A stretch of 64,000 nt of DNA from Pseudopyrenochaeta lycopersici (lineage: Eukaryota; Ascomycota; Dothideomycetes; Pleosporales; Pseudopyrenochaetaceae), in NCBI GenBank assembly GCA_003313425.1, contig NHZP01000013.1:1054001-1118000 (forward strand). Reading direction: 5' to 3'. Positions 12,141 to 23,346 of the stretch are shown one piece after another (the first letter of the stretch is position 1; each line of letters begins with the position of its first letter). The notes under the pieces were generated by a model, which had not been told where the DNA came from, ran no database searches, and saw nothing but the letters and a program-made list of their open reading frames with translations. A program made the translations under genes and the position numbers.

Positions 12141-12874
12141 CAAGCGACGCTTATTAAAGCATAGAACTTTGACGTGTAAATAGGGCTCGTCTTCATCGAC
12201 TTGTTAGGAAGCACTCTGCGACCATAGCGGTCAGGTGGAGGTACACGACCTTTGTCACCTTAGCTTAGTTTGGTAAGGCGGTTGCTAAGAGCGGCGACAG
12301 AGAAATTTCGCAGCGTGCCGAGAATTGAAGTCGATTTCACTAGCGACTATAAAATCAGACAAACTCAAACCGTTTTCTTCCATCCTTCGGCATCTCGGTA
12401 TACCTACGGCATCAATTTCGGTCATGCTAGACACAGCTCGTAAAGATCCTTGGCATCTGACCCAAACGTGACGCCGAGCACGCCAGGCCATTACCTATTC
12501 CCCGAACGGGTCGTCGCTCAAAGCTGACTGGTTTTCTAAGTGCACAATTACCTCTTTGGGAGTTGACTAAACATTTGTGAAAATAGACTGCGCTACATGG
12601 AACTCCGAAAATCAGCACGACGCAGTAAGCGCTGGCATTTTAGATTAATTGCAAAGCTTCTTTTGGACTAAACGTGACCAATGTACGGAGCTGAAGTGCA
12701 ATACTTGCTGCTGTAGGTGTTGAGGGTATAATGGCAGTATGATGATTTTGTATAATGGGTTGACATGTGGAAAATGTATAAATGGAGCATTGAGTTGAAG
12801 GTTGTCATCTCATCAGTTGCCATCGACTCAGCAAGTTCCGAAAAGTCCAGCCAAAGAAACCAACGCCATCCACA
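12141..12874. other. Intergenic, upstream of the secreted protein gene
   Basis: No gene recognised. The last ~100 bases (tataatggg near 12751, tgtataaatgg near 12775) are a plausible core promoter for the gene starting at 12875. Confidence 0.4.
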
Positions 12875-13329
12875 ATGCAATTCTCCACCTTCTTCATCGC
12901 GGCCACGGCCAGCTTGATCTCTGTTGCTTCTGCCGGCCAGGTCAACTTCTACTCCGACACAAATTGCCAGAACTACATTGGCAGCAGATTTCCAGGCTCC
13001 TTTCAAACTATCGGGTAAGATCCTCTTGCATTTTCCATTCCTTCTCTGTCAATCCATATAAAAGCACCCCGATTCATCTTTTGATCTACGCGGCCTGCGT
13101 ACCGAATAACTGCCTCTAACAAACCACTAGTGGTCCGGCTGGTGGCTTCTCTGCACTTTGGGTGTCACACGATCAAGCGTCATGCAGCCGCACCTGCGGT
13201 CCGTTGATAATCTGTGGTGATTCGAACTGCAGCAGGCGTAAGGCGACGGGAGTTGGAAGGTGCGTGACCTTCAACACTGGTGTATGGGCGAGGAATGGTT
13301 GTGGCCAGGATATGTGCGGTAATGCTTAA
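12875..13329 (+). CDS. Small secreted cysteine-rich protein (effector-like candidate)
   Basis: Two exons (12875-13014 and 13131-13329) with a 116-nt intron encode 112 aa. Residues 1-20 form a clear signal peptide ending in VASA, with predicted cleavage before GQVNFY. The mature part of about 92 residues holds eight cysteines, enough for four disulphides, and is rich in Gly, Ser and Asn. No membrane segment follows. Size, secretion and cysteine content fit fungal small secreted proteins, which include host-interaction effectors and antimicrobial proteins; nothing in the sequence decides between these. The neighbour upstream is a decayed NLR-like gene and downstream a convergent dehydrogenase. 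A TATA-like tgtataaatgg lies about 100 bp upstream. No catalytic motif is seen. Confidence 0.85.
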
Positions 13330-13556
13330 GTGGAGGCTTGGGGCTGGTGTAGACGGGAGAGACAATTTTAGAAGATGTTTGATAGAGAGGGTTTAAGAAA
13401 CTGCACACTTGCATGAGCAGCCAGAACCTCAATATCGTCACTATCACCATTTTCGCTTGAAGTTCCTGTGTTTCTCTCAATACACATACTCTCTATTACA
13501 TTTGGTTATACCGAAGAGGTGTGAATTACGAAGGAATCTATTTCTTACCGCTGAAC

Positions 13557-14936
13557 TTAAATCTCCGCCTCGATATCCTCTAAAGACTTCCAACTCGCCT
13601 TGCTCGGCCATGTCCCGTTCTTCTCAACCTCCGTCTCGTCCTCCTTTGCAACCCCATTACCCACTTTCCACTCATCATCCTCCCACTTGAATCTAATCAC
13701 AACCTTTGTCTCTATGTGTTTCTCAAACCTCTCATAACCTTCTGGCACCTTTTCAATATCAATCACACTGCTTACAACCAACCCTGGATTTACTCGTCCA
13801 CTCTTGACGAGCTCTACCAGCTGCGGTGCTAGAGCCATGGGATTCACTATTCCGGCTCTGACGAGGAGACCTTTGATCCAGAAAGCGGTCATAGGGAATT
13901 CGAGGGTTGGTGAGATTTTAGAAGCTTCAGGACGACCAGGGGCGCTAGGTTGCGCGATGTAGACACCCACCATGCCGATACCGCCGCCAGGGATGGTGAC
14001 GTTAACCATATCATTGATAATAGCGTTTTGTTGGGGTTTAAGTTGTTCATTTAGACACTCATACCCACAGCAATCGCAACTTCGATCTACACCAAGTCCA
14101 TTACCCTCTCTCTTCAAGATCTGCGTTGCTGCATTGCCTTTCGTAAAATCAATCGGTATGGCGCCAATCTCCTTGGCTTTTGCAAGCCGGCTCTTAACGT
14201 GGTCGACAACATAGACACGAGATGCGCCCCGGAAGAGCGCCGAGTATGCGCAAAGCAGACCTACGGGACCGGCACCGAACACTGCTACAGTCTCGCCTGG
14301 TTGGAAACCAGAGAGGTCGAGACACTTCCACGCTGTACCCCAGATATCGCTAATCATGAGGTAGGATAGCTCTTGGGACGGATAGTGCGGAATGGGAATA
14401 AGAGAGGTGTCGGCTTGAGGCACACGAACATACTCGGCTGGAATATCTTGTCAGCAATCTCTCTGTACAAAACATGAAGGAAAAAAAGCATAGTTTAGAT
14501 GCATTGAAAGATTTGTAAACACACCTTGCATCCCATCATTCCCCAGACCAAAATCCTCGCCCAACCCAAACGTGGCCAGATTCGGTATATCATCCAGCTT
14601 CAGAACGCCATCATCCGGTACGCACGGCACAATGACTCTATCTCCAGGTTTGACGTTCTGCACTGCCTCGCCAATCTCTTGGACGATGCCGACGCCTTCG
14701 TGACCTAGTACCCAAGGCGGGTTGGTGCTGCCTGAAATTCCGCGGTAGATGTGCAGATCTGTGCCGCATATGGCCGAGGATGTCAGACGGACGATAACAT
14801 CTTCGGAGGTCAGGAGGCTGGGTTTGGGGACGGATTTGATGGTAACTGAATACGGAATGCCAGACCACACAGCCGCGCGCATGGTGGATCCGTTGCTAGG
14901 TTGGGGCGGGGGACGGCCATTGACGAGGCGCGACAT
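13557..14936 (-). CDS. Zinc-type medium-chain dehydrogenase, formaldehyde-dehydrogenase-like
   Basis: Exon 1 is 14525-14936 and exon 2 is 13557-14437 (87-nt intron), giving 430 aa. The catalytic-zinc ligands of the MDR family are present: C57 in SSAICGTDLHIY, then H79-E80 in VLGHEGVGIV. The Rossmann segment FGAGPVGLLCAYSALFRGAS, followed by VYVVDH, indicates NAD(H) use. The overall match is to glutathione-independent formaldehyde dehydrogenase (FdhA-like) proteins with their long inserted loops. The four-cysteine structural-zinc lobe that normally follows the GDRV motif is absent: after GDRVIVPC the region reads DDGVLKLDDIPN with no cysteine series. The substrate may therefore not be formaldehyde. 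Predicted cytosolic oxidoreductase; no pathway partner is next to it. Confidence 0.88.
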
Positions 14937-15844
14937 GCCACGGTAGTGAGAGTTTTAAGTGATAAGAACGAATAGAATGAGAGAAGACTGTGTATGAGAA
15001 GATGCAAAGTTTGAAGCACAAAGCACACAGTAATGTAGTCAATATTTATACCACTTCACCACCAAGTCCAGGTACGCCACTTGTTCCTTCGATAAGACGA
15101 TGACAGCTCAATGAGTATGTACGTAGCTCAAGCCTTTCCTTTCCTTGCTAAAACGCATCACTACTTCTCAGCACAACTCTAGTCAGTTTTCTCACACAAA
15201 ATCCTTTGAGGAGGCTGAGTTGGGACCGTAACCTCAAAGAGGCCTTCACCAGAGTGAGAGGTGAGACGGAGTCCACAATCCTGTTAGAACAACGGCCAGG
15301 CATTTAGCGTTCTGGATGACGATTTGCAGAATTTGTAACGCTGATGCTGATGGACCAATTTTGTGGCGTGAACGATTGTTCGCATGATCGCGAGGCTGAT
15401 GTCATCCCGCTAAAATGGGATTATGCTTTGCATTAGTGAATGTAAGATGATTTTATCATAAGCATTATATGAACCCAGAGCCACTGCACCAAATGCAGAG
15501 CACCAAAGGGGAAGTAGAAATGAAGGAATGATCGATGCGTGAAATATTTATTTGGTATCTACGTTTCTCAAACGTCCATTCCCACGCCACCTAGGTATCC
15601 GAAATTAACACGCAGACGATCATTAGGTTTCTATCATGCCCGAAGGTCCGAAAAGAAGTAAAAGCTAATGTGTTTAGACATAAATGGATGGTTCGCAGAG
15701 GCTGACAGTAGTGGCAGAGGCCCCTGCCGGGCGGAAGTAGGCTAGATGTAAGCGCAGCTTAGAGGCGCAACTTACATATATTCAACCTGCGCAAGAATGA
15801 AGAGTTAGAAACGAAAACAGGCCCGAATTCACCGTATCTGGAGG
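14937..15844. other. Intergenic, nothing recognised
   Basis: Contains the upstream region of the dehydrogenase gene (a tatttatacc string near 15043 on the plus strand). No gene or repeat is supported. Confidence 0.4.
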
Positions 15845-16802
15845 TCAGAAGAGTCTGTCTAGACCCATGTCTACTATATTCTGGAACTCCACTCGTTGCT
15901 TGCCTGCAATACTTCGATTGTGTGGCTTTGAATCGGCATTAATGTAATGCTCGACAATCTTGATGGTGGCAGGTAGATTATCGAAGGTCTCAAGGATGTC
16001 AATTCTTAGGTTGATGCTCTCGTTATCCTGGGCAGAGTCATGCCAGTGAATGACGATTTCCCTAAGATCAGGAGCCTGCATCAAGATCTGGTAAACGAAG
16101 TTGGAGCGCTGGCGAAGCAAAGCAGGAAAAATAGCTTCTACACAGCCTGTAGTATCGGAGCGGATCCATGTTGTATCCCAAACAAAAGTAACCTCGACCT
16201 TGCGGATGTTCTCCATGGGAGAAAAGGCAGCCTCAGTGATCTGGCTGAAGGCTTCCTCGAAGAAAGAGGTGTGAGCAAAGCTGCCCGTGGCCTCGATTCG
16301 AAGGACGGCGACGTCGTAGTACCAGTTCTTGACCTCATCACTAAGCTGTGTTGAGGTTAAAAGAAGCTCAATAGGAGGTGGGCAGTGAGTGAGACGCATA
16401 AAGTTGGGGATGTGTCGCCATTTCCGATGAGCCTGGACGACTGGCACTTGTGCAGGTGGTGGCGGGAGGTAAGGCTGAGTGCTCGTGGCCGGGGCATCCC
16501 CATTGCCATTGTCCTCAGCCATGGGCTCATCGCCATCTTCGTCTGACTGCTCTCCGGTATCTTGGGGCTCAACCCTACCATCTTGCGCTCCAGTGTGAGG
16601 TCCCTCGTCGTCATGTCCCATCTCAGCTTCTGCCTGTTCCTCTGAATCAGTGTTGACGATGGCTTGTGGTTGAGTCTGCGCTGGAACAGGAATGTGTGTT
16701 GGCGCTGTAATCTGGTCTTCCTGGTCGTCCTCCATGGGCTCTTCAATTTCCTCGTCGCCCACTGCAACTTCCTGCTCCTCGTCTACTTGGGTCATTTCGT
16801 CA

Positions 16803-16876
<74 letters not shown>

Positions 16877-17206
16877 CGCCGCCTCCCCATCCTCCTCCTC
16901 CTGCTCTGCCTGGTCATTTTCGTCTTCGTCCGCGCTGTCCTCGTCGTGTTGCTCGCTCTCATCACCCGCCGCTTCGCTGTCATCGTCGTAGTCATTGTTA
17001 TCGTAAATGACCCTCGGTGTTGGGCCATTGGGGGCTGCAGCGACGTGCTGCGCAATAAGCTGCTTGACCTCTTTCTTCTCAAACCAGTAGCGGAGTAGCT
17101 TTTTGGGCTTCACATCGCGAACAGCCGCATACTCGAAGATGACGTGGCGTACCTCCAACGGGAGGTCCATGAAAACGGAAGCGTCAGCAGCCTGGCTGCC
17201 AGCCAT
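15845..17206 (-). CDS. F-box-like protein with a 26-residue poly-aspartate tract
   Basis: Single exon, 453 aa from ATG 17206. The same frame is open further upstream but without an ATG. The N-terminus (FMDLPLEVRHVIFEYA) resembles the F-box-like leader of many fungal proteins of unknown function. A long acidic, disordered segment (about residues 75-220) includes an unbroken run of 26 Asp encoded by a GAC/GAT microsatellite at 16799-16876. The C-terminal ~190 residues look folded (VEVTFVWDTTWI, then LREIVIHWHDSA) but match no family I know. If the F-box is real it could serve an SCF ubiquitin ligase; that is inference. The tract should vary in length between isolates. Confidence 0.75.
16799..16876 (-). 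repeat. Trinucleotide microsatellite coding poly-Asp
   Basis: A 78-bp run of GTC (two ATC units at the left end) on the plus strand, read as 26 Asp codons on the minus strand inside the F-box-like gene. Confidence 0.95.
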
Positions 17207-17818
17207 TGTAAGCAATTGTGTCGAGGTGGAATGGTTTGTGGTTGAGCCACGGTGGGTCAAGAGGGCCAGGAAGATGGCGTAGGCCCAGCGAGAGGAGGAG
17301 CAGGGCCTGTGCTTCAGCCGTTGAGGCAGGGCGCAGGTGAAGCTCGTTGTGGTGAGGCCTGTTGCCTGGAATGGCGGGCGGGGTTGCGCGTATTTTGTCG
17401 CCAGCAGGCTGGCAAAGCTAACGAAGAAGGTGAAGGAAAGGATTCAAGCGCACTAAGACGCGATTTGAAGGACAGAGCTTCCATGATGATGATGAACAGC
17501 TTGTAATTTTACGGTTCATTCAATTGCTGAGTCTCGAGACGCGATGACCTATGGATCGCGCTTTCCCCACGTCTCGCGTAGGCTTGCCGTGTCATATCCT
17601 AGGCTACGATTGGCTGTTCGATATACTACACCTCGCATAACATCACATTAGTAAACCCCACGCTACAGTCTTCTCTGTACGTTTAAACTGCTTGGTCCTT
17701 CCCCATGAGCATCATAAACGATAATCATGTCATTGATAAAGCGAAGCGACGAAACATGCCACATACTCGCTCTTCGACATGAGATGCAGCAAGGATGCTG
17801 AGCTACAGAATATGCCAT
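17207..17818. other. Intergenic, nothing recognised
   Basis: The 5' region of the poly-Asp gene and the 3' region of the HET-ankyrin gene. Short open frames only. Confidence 0.4.
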
Positions 17819-20338
17819 CTAGACCAGTTCAAGGATCTGAAAGTCATCCTCTCGCCCATTCTTAGCCTCTCCGTTCATAACGCCGTGCATATATGCCTCG
17901 CCTACGAATTGATATCGCACCGAAGAACTCGGCTCCTTCAGCGGCCGGACGATGAATGGCGTTCTTGCGCCTGCAATTAACACCACTACGTCACCCGGCT
18001 CCGTGATCCCAGGCCCCAAACCCATATACCCACTTTCTGTAGTAAACAGGCGCCTTGTAAGATCCACTGAGACCCATAGATAGTAGAAACTACCGTCATG
18101 TCTCGGCGAGTAGTTGACACACCTCACTCCCAGTCGCTTCCCCTCCTCCTCGTTCTGGAAAGGCCCTAATTCGACCAGTGAATCTGAAGAATCAGTGGCT
18201 TGTAGCTCGTCGTATAGTGTTCGGACTCGTCTCGAATGATACAGCTCCAGCGAGAACATCGTCACCCATTCTCGAAACGATTCCTTCGCTCGCTCGTTGC
18301 CGACTGGATCGGTCTCGTCGAGCATCAACGTGCGCCAGAGGACTTCAGCACGGTTCTGGCCCGTCGCTGCGTAGGTAGGCTTGAGGGAGCGGGCAAGCCG
18401 TAGCCAGCTTTCTAAATTGAAAAAGAGTGTGTTGGTACCAGGTTCCTGGTGCGACTCCTCTGCCACATCAGCTACGCGATCGAGTATGAGGCCTTGAACT
18501 TTGAAAACGTTGTCCTGTATCTCAAAACAAGGGTCCGGTATTGGCTTATCGCTTGCAGCCCGGAACCGCGGACGAAATATACGCGATGAGATCAGTGGCT
18601 GGTTGAAATCTGGGACCCAGGATGGTAGGTCCGCTGTCCTAGCCGGCCATCCAACTCGGCTAATTGAGGAGCATTGTATAAATGAAAGACCCTCTAAGGG
18701 CTCAAGGCCTTCCTTTTCGCCGTTCTTCAAATCCTGCAGGAAATCCAAGCCCGACCCTGCGAGGAATATGGGTGCGACAGACGTATAAACTTGATTCACA
18801 GGAAGCTCATAGTCGACAATTACCTTGTCCCTGTCTTCCTGCTTTGACATGCCTAAAAGAGCAAATACCTTGTCCCTCGGATCTTGTGCATTGAAGTGCC
18901 ATGAGCATGCGAGCAGAAGAGAGAGGCTAATCCTGTCGTCGTGGACGGTCGACAAATCAACCTTGTTGAAGCTGTCAGAGAGACTCTCATTTTTACCCAG
19001 AAGAGACTGCTTAGAATCGATGTCGAGTCTCGTTCGTACACGTACTTCGGTCAAGACCTGGGCTTCGCTCCCCCGATTCCCCACGTTGAACTTTATGGCC
19101 GGCGAGAACTTGTATGAGAGCAGTCTTCCTCGATTGCAGATAGGATCATTGCATGGATGATACGACCTCTGCACAGCACTGAACAGTTCTTCCCACGTCA
19201 GCGAGTATGGGCCGCACATCATAGTGACGCGCCTCGCCATGGCGATCTCTTGCATGATCCATACACGTTGAAACCAAGCCCGGTCCAGCAGGACGAGGAG
19301 AGCCTCAAATCCTGCCAACGATTCCGAGATCCAATTCTGTCGCACAGAAACTTCATCCTCGCCTCCATCGTTCTTGTCATCTTCTTGAGGTAAATTAAGA
19401 TGTGCATTGGCTGTCCAATACCACTCTCGTGCGTCTTCAGGCATGCTGTTCATAAGCCGCAAGGTCCTAATCCCAGGTAACGTATATTTATCCTCGACGC
19501 CGAGCCAAACACAAATTTCGGTAGCTGCGTTGTATATCTGCGACATGATGGCGACCTGGGCGCTCCTCTCCGCGGCATCGTCCTGGTTGATGCATATAGC
19601 GTCAATCCACCAGGGGTTTTCTGGTGCCACTTCACTCACTGGAGAAATCTTTTCTACTGCCTTAAGGCGCTTATATGTTGGGATCCAGTCTCCCTTCTGT
19701 TCTTCAATAATATAATGTATGGGTGTTCTGCCGCTTTGATCCTGGCAGGCCGCATCAGCCCCAGCATCGATTAAGAGCTTGCTAACCTCGGCGAAGCCAT
19801 TCTCGGCAGCATAGTGGAGAGCAGTCTTCCCAAGTTCATCCTCAGCGATGACGCTAGTCGGATTCAATAGAGCGCGCTCGACTTCTCTTAAGTCCCCCGC
19901 TTTAGCTGCATTCAACAAGGCTATTTCATCATCCTTCTGTCTGCTCCACGCATCACCTCCCTCCGCCGCCCTTGCAGACCGAACTGTTACGCCGATTTGG
20001 AGTTTTTTCAAGACTTCATATAAATTCTTGGTAACGAAAAGTAGTTTTCCATCAATACTCACAGGCCATTTGTGAGCCTTTGGGTCATAATTATCTTCCA
20101 CGTCGTCCCTGGTCTCTCTAGGCGCCCAAGAGACGGTATCCTTCTTGAAGGGGCTACCCCAGGTATAAGACAGGGCAGAAAATTCCGGAGCCGTGGCTAA
20201 AGCTACTGTCACAAGAGAGAAGTCGATTACAGGCGTCCCACAGATGGTGATATGGGATTCGCGCCGGGGTGAAATTGTTACAAGTCGTATATAGTCAGGG
20301 CCTGGCAAAGGTTCGAATTTGTGCATCTTCAACGCCAT
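17819..20338 (-). CDS. HET-domain protein with ankyrin repeats inserted inside the HET domain
   Basis: One exon, 839 aa, with an ATG at 20338. The HET domain begins with FSALSYTWGSPF at residues 53-64 and its next block, WWIDAICINQDDAAERSAQV, lies at 243-262. The two are usually about 50-70 residues apart. Here an insert of roughly 110 residues (about 125-235) holds two to three ankyrin units, for example DELGKTALHYAAENGFAEVS and QSGRTPIHYI. The rest is the long helical part of fungal HET proteins, including LDRAWFQRVWIMQEIAMA and the C-terminal GDVVVLIAGARTPFIVRP. HET proteins trigger cell death after fusion of incompatible hyphae. The ankyrin insert could sense a partner protein. The gene appears intact. 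Confidence 0.92.
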   Translation of the reverse strand: MALKMHKFEPLPGPDYIRLVTISPRRESHITICGTPVIDFSLVTVALATAPEFSALSYTWGSPFKKDTVSWAPRETRDDVEDNYDPKAHKWPVSIDGKLLFVTKNLYEVLKKLQIGVTVRSARAAEGGDAWSRQKDDEIALLNAAKAGDLREVERALLNPTSVIAEDELGKTALHYAAENGFAEVSKLLIDAGADAACQDQSGRTPIHYIIEEQKGDWIPTYKRLKAVEKISPVSEVAPENPWWIDAICINQDDAAERSAQVAIMSQIYNAATEICVWLGVEDKYTLPGIRTLRLMNSMPEDAREWYWTANAHLNLPQEDDKNDGGEDEVSVRQNWISESLAGFEALLVLLDRAWFQRVWIMQEIAMARRVTMMCGPYSLTWEELFSAVQRSYHPCNDPICNRGRLLSYKFSPAIKFNVGNRGSEAQVLTEVRVRTRLDIDSKQSLLGKNESLSDSFNKVDLSTVHDDRISLSLLLACSWHFNAQDPRDKVFALLGMSKQEDRDKVIVDYELPVNQVYTSVAPIFLAGSGLDFLQDLKNGEKEGLEPLEGLSFIQCSSISRVGWPARTADLPSWVPDFNQPLISSRIFRPRFRAASDKPIPDPCFEIQDNVFKVQGLILDRVADVAEESHQEPGTNTLFFNLESWLRLARSLKPTYAATGQNRAEVLWRTLMLDETDPVGNERAKESFREWVTMFSLELYHSRRVRTLYDELQATDSSDSLVELGPFQNEEEGKRLGVRCVNYSPRHDGSFYYLWVSVDLTRRLFTTESGYMGLGPGITEPGDVVVLIAGARTPFIVRPLKEPSSSVRYQFVGEAYMHGVMNGEAKNGREDDFQILELV

Positions 20339-21598
20339 AGTCGAGTCGCCAAGGGCATCTAACCAGAACTTTAGACCAGGGCTGTAGCGATGTTGCGATA
20401 AGTATTTTCAACGGAATGTGACAATTTTGTGCTTCGGTCTAGAGGAGTCGATTGGTGAGGTGTGCGGCCTTGAAAGTGGCGCCGCACCTCAGCCGCAAAG
20501 TAAATTACTTTACCTTTTCGGCCCTAGGAGGCCTCGATAAGGAGCATTTTCCTATCCCAGTAGCATAGCCAACGAAGGGGTCCTACTGTTCGTGGAAATT
20601 CTTCCGTTAAGTGACACCTTTTAGTGTATAATTGCCGCCGTGCTTCATCTCTGCGTACAATGACGAGAAATATGCACACCCAGTATATAGCCAGCTGAAT
20701 ATTGCCCGCCTTTACAAAGTGAAGAGCCCCACGCATTATCCCTATGGGCTCTCTCGTCACCAGCATGCAGCATGCATATGGTACATCAAAGACAATAGGG
20801 TCTGTACACACCTACGGCTTGTACTTATTAATTTGCGTGTACGCATCCTCTGTGATTCAGTCTCAGACTGGAAGCTCCTCGGCGCCGGATTGAAGAATTG
20901 CAAGAAAGCGAGAGGATATAAGCGTTTCTGGTATTGAGCGAGAATGGGCATATCGAGGCTAATGCCACGGTATACGATTTCGTGGTCACCGTGCTGGTGA
21001 GTTACCCTTGGCCCAAGAGCAGGAATTTATCAAGTCAGAGTTTTCTCTACTGATTGAGCACACGACAAGAATACATAGGCAGTACTTCTCTGACCAGAGA
21101 TCTGGGCTTGGGAAAGGCCGCTCTTTGTGGTAAGAGCAGCGGATTTGAATGGGCGCTTTGCTTTACTACAAGTCTGCTGCTTTGTTGAATACGACAACAT
21201 ACCATGGTTGCGGGGATTTCCCTCAAAATCGTCCTTGATAGTTAAGATATAGTAATTGGATCGCACAATCATTCAGATTGTCGATTCCTATGCAACAGTG
21301 CAAAAGTACTTGCTCTGAGCATTTGTGATCTAACTTGCAATAACTTTAAAACATCACCGGGTTATAATTTCACGTACTTTGACATAGACCTTAGAAGAAG
21401 ACCGCGCGTTGAGGGTGCTTTCCGGTCGCCTCAAGGTCATTACAGCTAAAGATGTTTAAATTCAATCTATCAAAGCAATTCATTGAAGTCTGGGGGCTCA
21501 GGCCATGAATATTGCTCATTGCAGTTGTCAATTTCATTCTATTGTGCGTTCAATCTAGCTCGACCTCTGTAGCATGGCGTGCATGACTTTTCGTTCTT
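20339..21598. other. Intergenic, nothing recognised
   Basis: 1.26 kb with only short overlapping frames. It includes the promoter side of the HET-ankyrin gene. No repeats or RNA genes seen. Confidence 0.4.
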
Positions 21599-22953
21599 TT
21601 AGACAGCACTCCCATTTCTTTCCGTTCCCTCCGTCGCCCTAAGCTCTTCCATCAGCGCACTCATAAGCTTGAACATTTCACCTGCCATCTTCTTCCCCGT
21701 CTCTCTCCAGCTTTCCTCGCATAACCGTCCAAACCGATCAGGATGCCATCTCAACCTCTCTTGCCTGAGCCATTCATGGCTATATAAACCACTCGCTCTC
21801 AATAATCTCTCCACATCGTGCTGGCAAGCGTAAATACTGTCGGGCTCCGACTTCAGCATGACGCAGGCGGTCAAATTGCAGACTGTAATTGTGGAGGGAA
21901 AGTAAGGGAAGGAAGTCATGAGCTTAGGCACTGCAGATGTCGAGGCCAAAGTCGGGATTGATGATGACGATTGAGTACCAGATTGGGAGCGCACTTGAAG
22001 CTTTCGAGGCGTTCTCGGCTTGGAGCCACCGGTTGCAGCAGACGCAGATGCAAACATGGTGGCTGCATCTTTCGACCACTTTTCGTAAAGGGCTTGTGTT
22101 GCAGCATCTGGCTTTGTGTCTGTGGGCTTCCAATTACCATTCGGAGTCTGGCCGTTTCCCTGGTTGGCACTAGGCTTTGACTTGGTCTTTGGCTTCGCTC
22201 GTGCAAAGAAGTTCAGCGCGAAAGTCTCCAAAGCATCTTCATTCACATCATCGATCGATCCAGCCCATGTCCCGTCGTTTCGTATCGCGATGAATTGATC
22301 TGAGCTTGTTGGATCAAGAGCAATGAACGCTAAATCGCTCCACAAAAACCCTTTTTCTGCTTTCCACTCTTCAACGGTCTCTTTATATATCTCCCAGGAA
22401 TCCCCGTCGCCGAGTCTGTAAACTACGTCACCATACTCGCTCATTGCAAAGAACGCACCGTTAGGTCCCCAAGTCACCATCCTTGGTGGTCCGACTCGCC
22501 AGCCAGAGGGCGTGAGCCACGACTGAATGGCATCTTCGAGGCTTGCCGGGAGGTTTGCCCAACGAATAAGCTCAGGATGCCAGATTATGAAGGAGTCTTC
22601 TGGTCCAAGAAAGACTCGAAGGTGTGGCGAATGCCACGTCCTTGCTAAGATAGACTGTAGACGCTGTGGAATAGCAGTGCCCCAGCGGAGGCTGTTTTTT
22701 CCCGAAGAATCTTTGAAGCTGAGAAGCCAGGAATCTTTTAAAACCCCTAGAGCTGCCCAGTGAACTTCTGACACTGTGCTTCCCAGAAGCACCTGTTGAA
22801 GCGTAGGAGGAAGTTTGTTGCTGCGGGTAGTGAATAACTAGTGAAATAGAGTGTGATGACCACCTACAACTTTAATCCAACAAAGCTCTTAGAGATGAAG
22901 CTATCATTTGTCCCGAAGGAGAAGAAAGAAGGGCTGCTTGTTGTGCTGCTCAT
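21599..22953 (-). CDS. Conserved-type fungal protein of unknown function with C-terminal HPD-like segment (paralogue A)
   Basis: Exon 1 is 22868-22953 and exon 2 is 21599-22820, with a 47-nt phase-2 intron, giving 435 aa. The N-terminal ~210 residues look like a repeated beta-strand fold: FFSFGTNDSFISKSF, EVHWAALGVLKDSWLLSF, LRVFLGPEDSFIIWH, MVTWGPNGAFFAM, FIALDPTSSDQFIAIRN. A low-complexity linker follows, then a helical C-terminus with LRWHPDRFGRLCEESWRETG, which recalls the HPD of J-domains without being a full J-domain. The role is unknown. The first exon was placed because its frame, phase and sequence match those of the divergent neighbour, which is a paralogue. The two ATGs are about 390 bp apart and head to head. 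Confidence 0.82.
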
Positions 22954-23346
22954 GCTGGTATGTTATTGGTTGTGAAGCTGATATGACGTCATTTACATCC
23001 AGACTTTGACGGGTTGTGCGACTTCGAAGAAATCGTCTAGCTACCAGCAGTCAAGCTCCATGGAAGTCCAAAGAGCCGTTTCGATCTGTGTGAATCGTTC
23101 GTTGTCACTCTGAGGCCTCTGGCCTTTCGTAGGAACTGCCTGAGCGCGTCCCAGCCTGTTGCTTTCTTGTTTGTACCCTGGAAGGCGATCGGCTTGGCGA
23201 GGCGAGCGACTTCAACAATCTCCCGATCTCAAAGTTATTGTCTTCTCACACCTCTGCGAAAGAGCTGTGTGTACATTGTCACGTTCCCACTTGTATTTTA
23301 TCGTTCTGCAGCGAGTGTTTCATGAAGCGAAGCCGAGGTACCAGCG
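22954..23346. promoter_or_regulatory. Shared divergent promoter of the paralogue pair
   Basis: A 393-bp gap between two head-to-head start codons. No coding sequence is supported in it, so both genes are probably controlled from here. A tgacgtca CRE-like palindrome lies at 22985-22992. Confidence 0.5.

Noticed and set aside
16664..17098. Plus-strand frames rich in Val or Ser opposite the poly-Asp gene
   Set aside because: They are mirror readings of the GAC microsatellite. The minus-strand frame is longer and has F-box-like and folded regions.
17252..17506. Short plus-strand frame of 84 codons upstream of the poly-Asp gene
   Set aside because: No motif; it overlaps the 5' region of the minus-strand gene and is Gly/Ala/Arg-rich by base composition.
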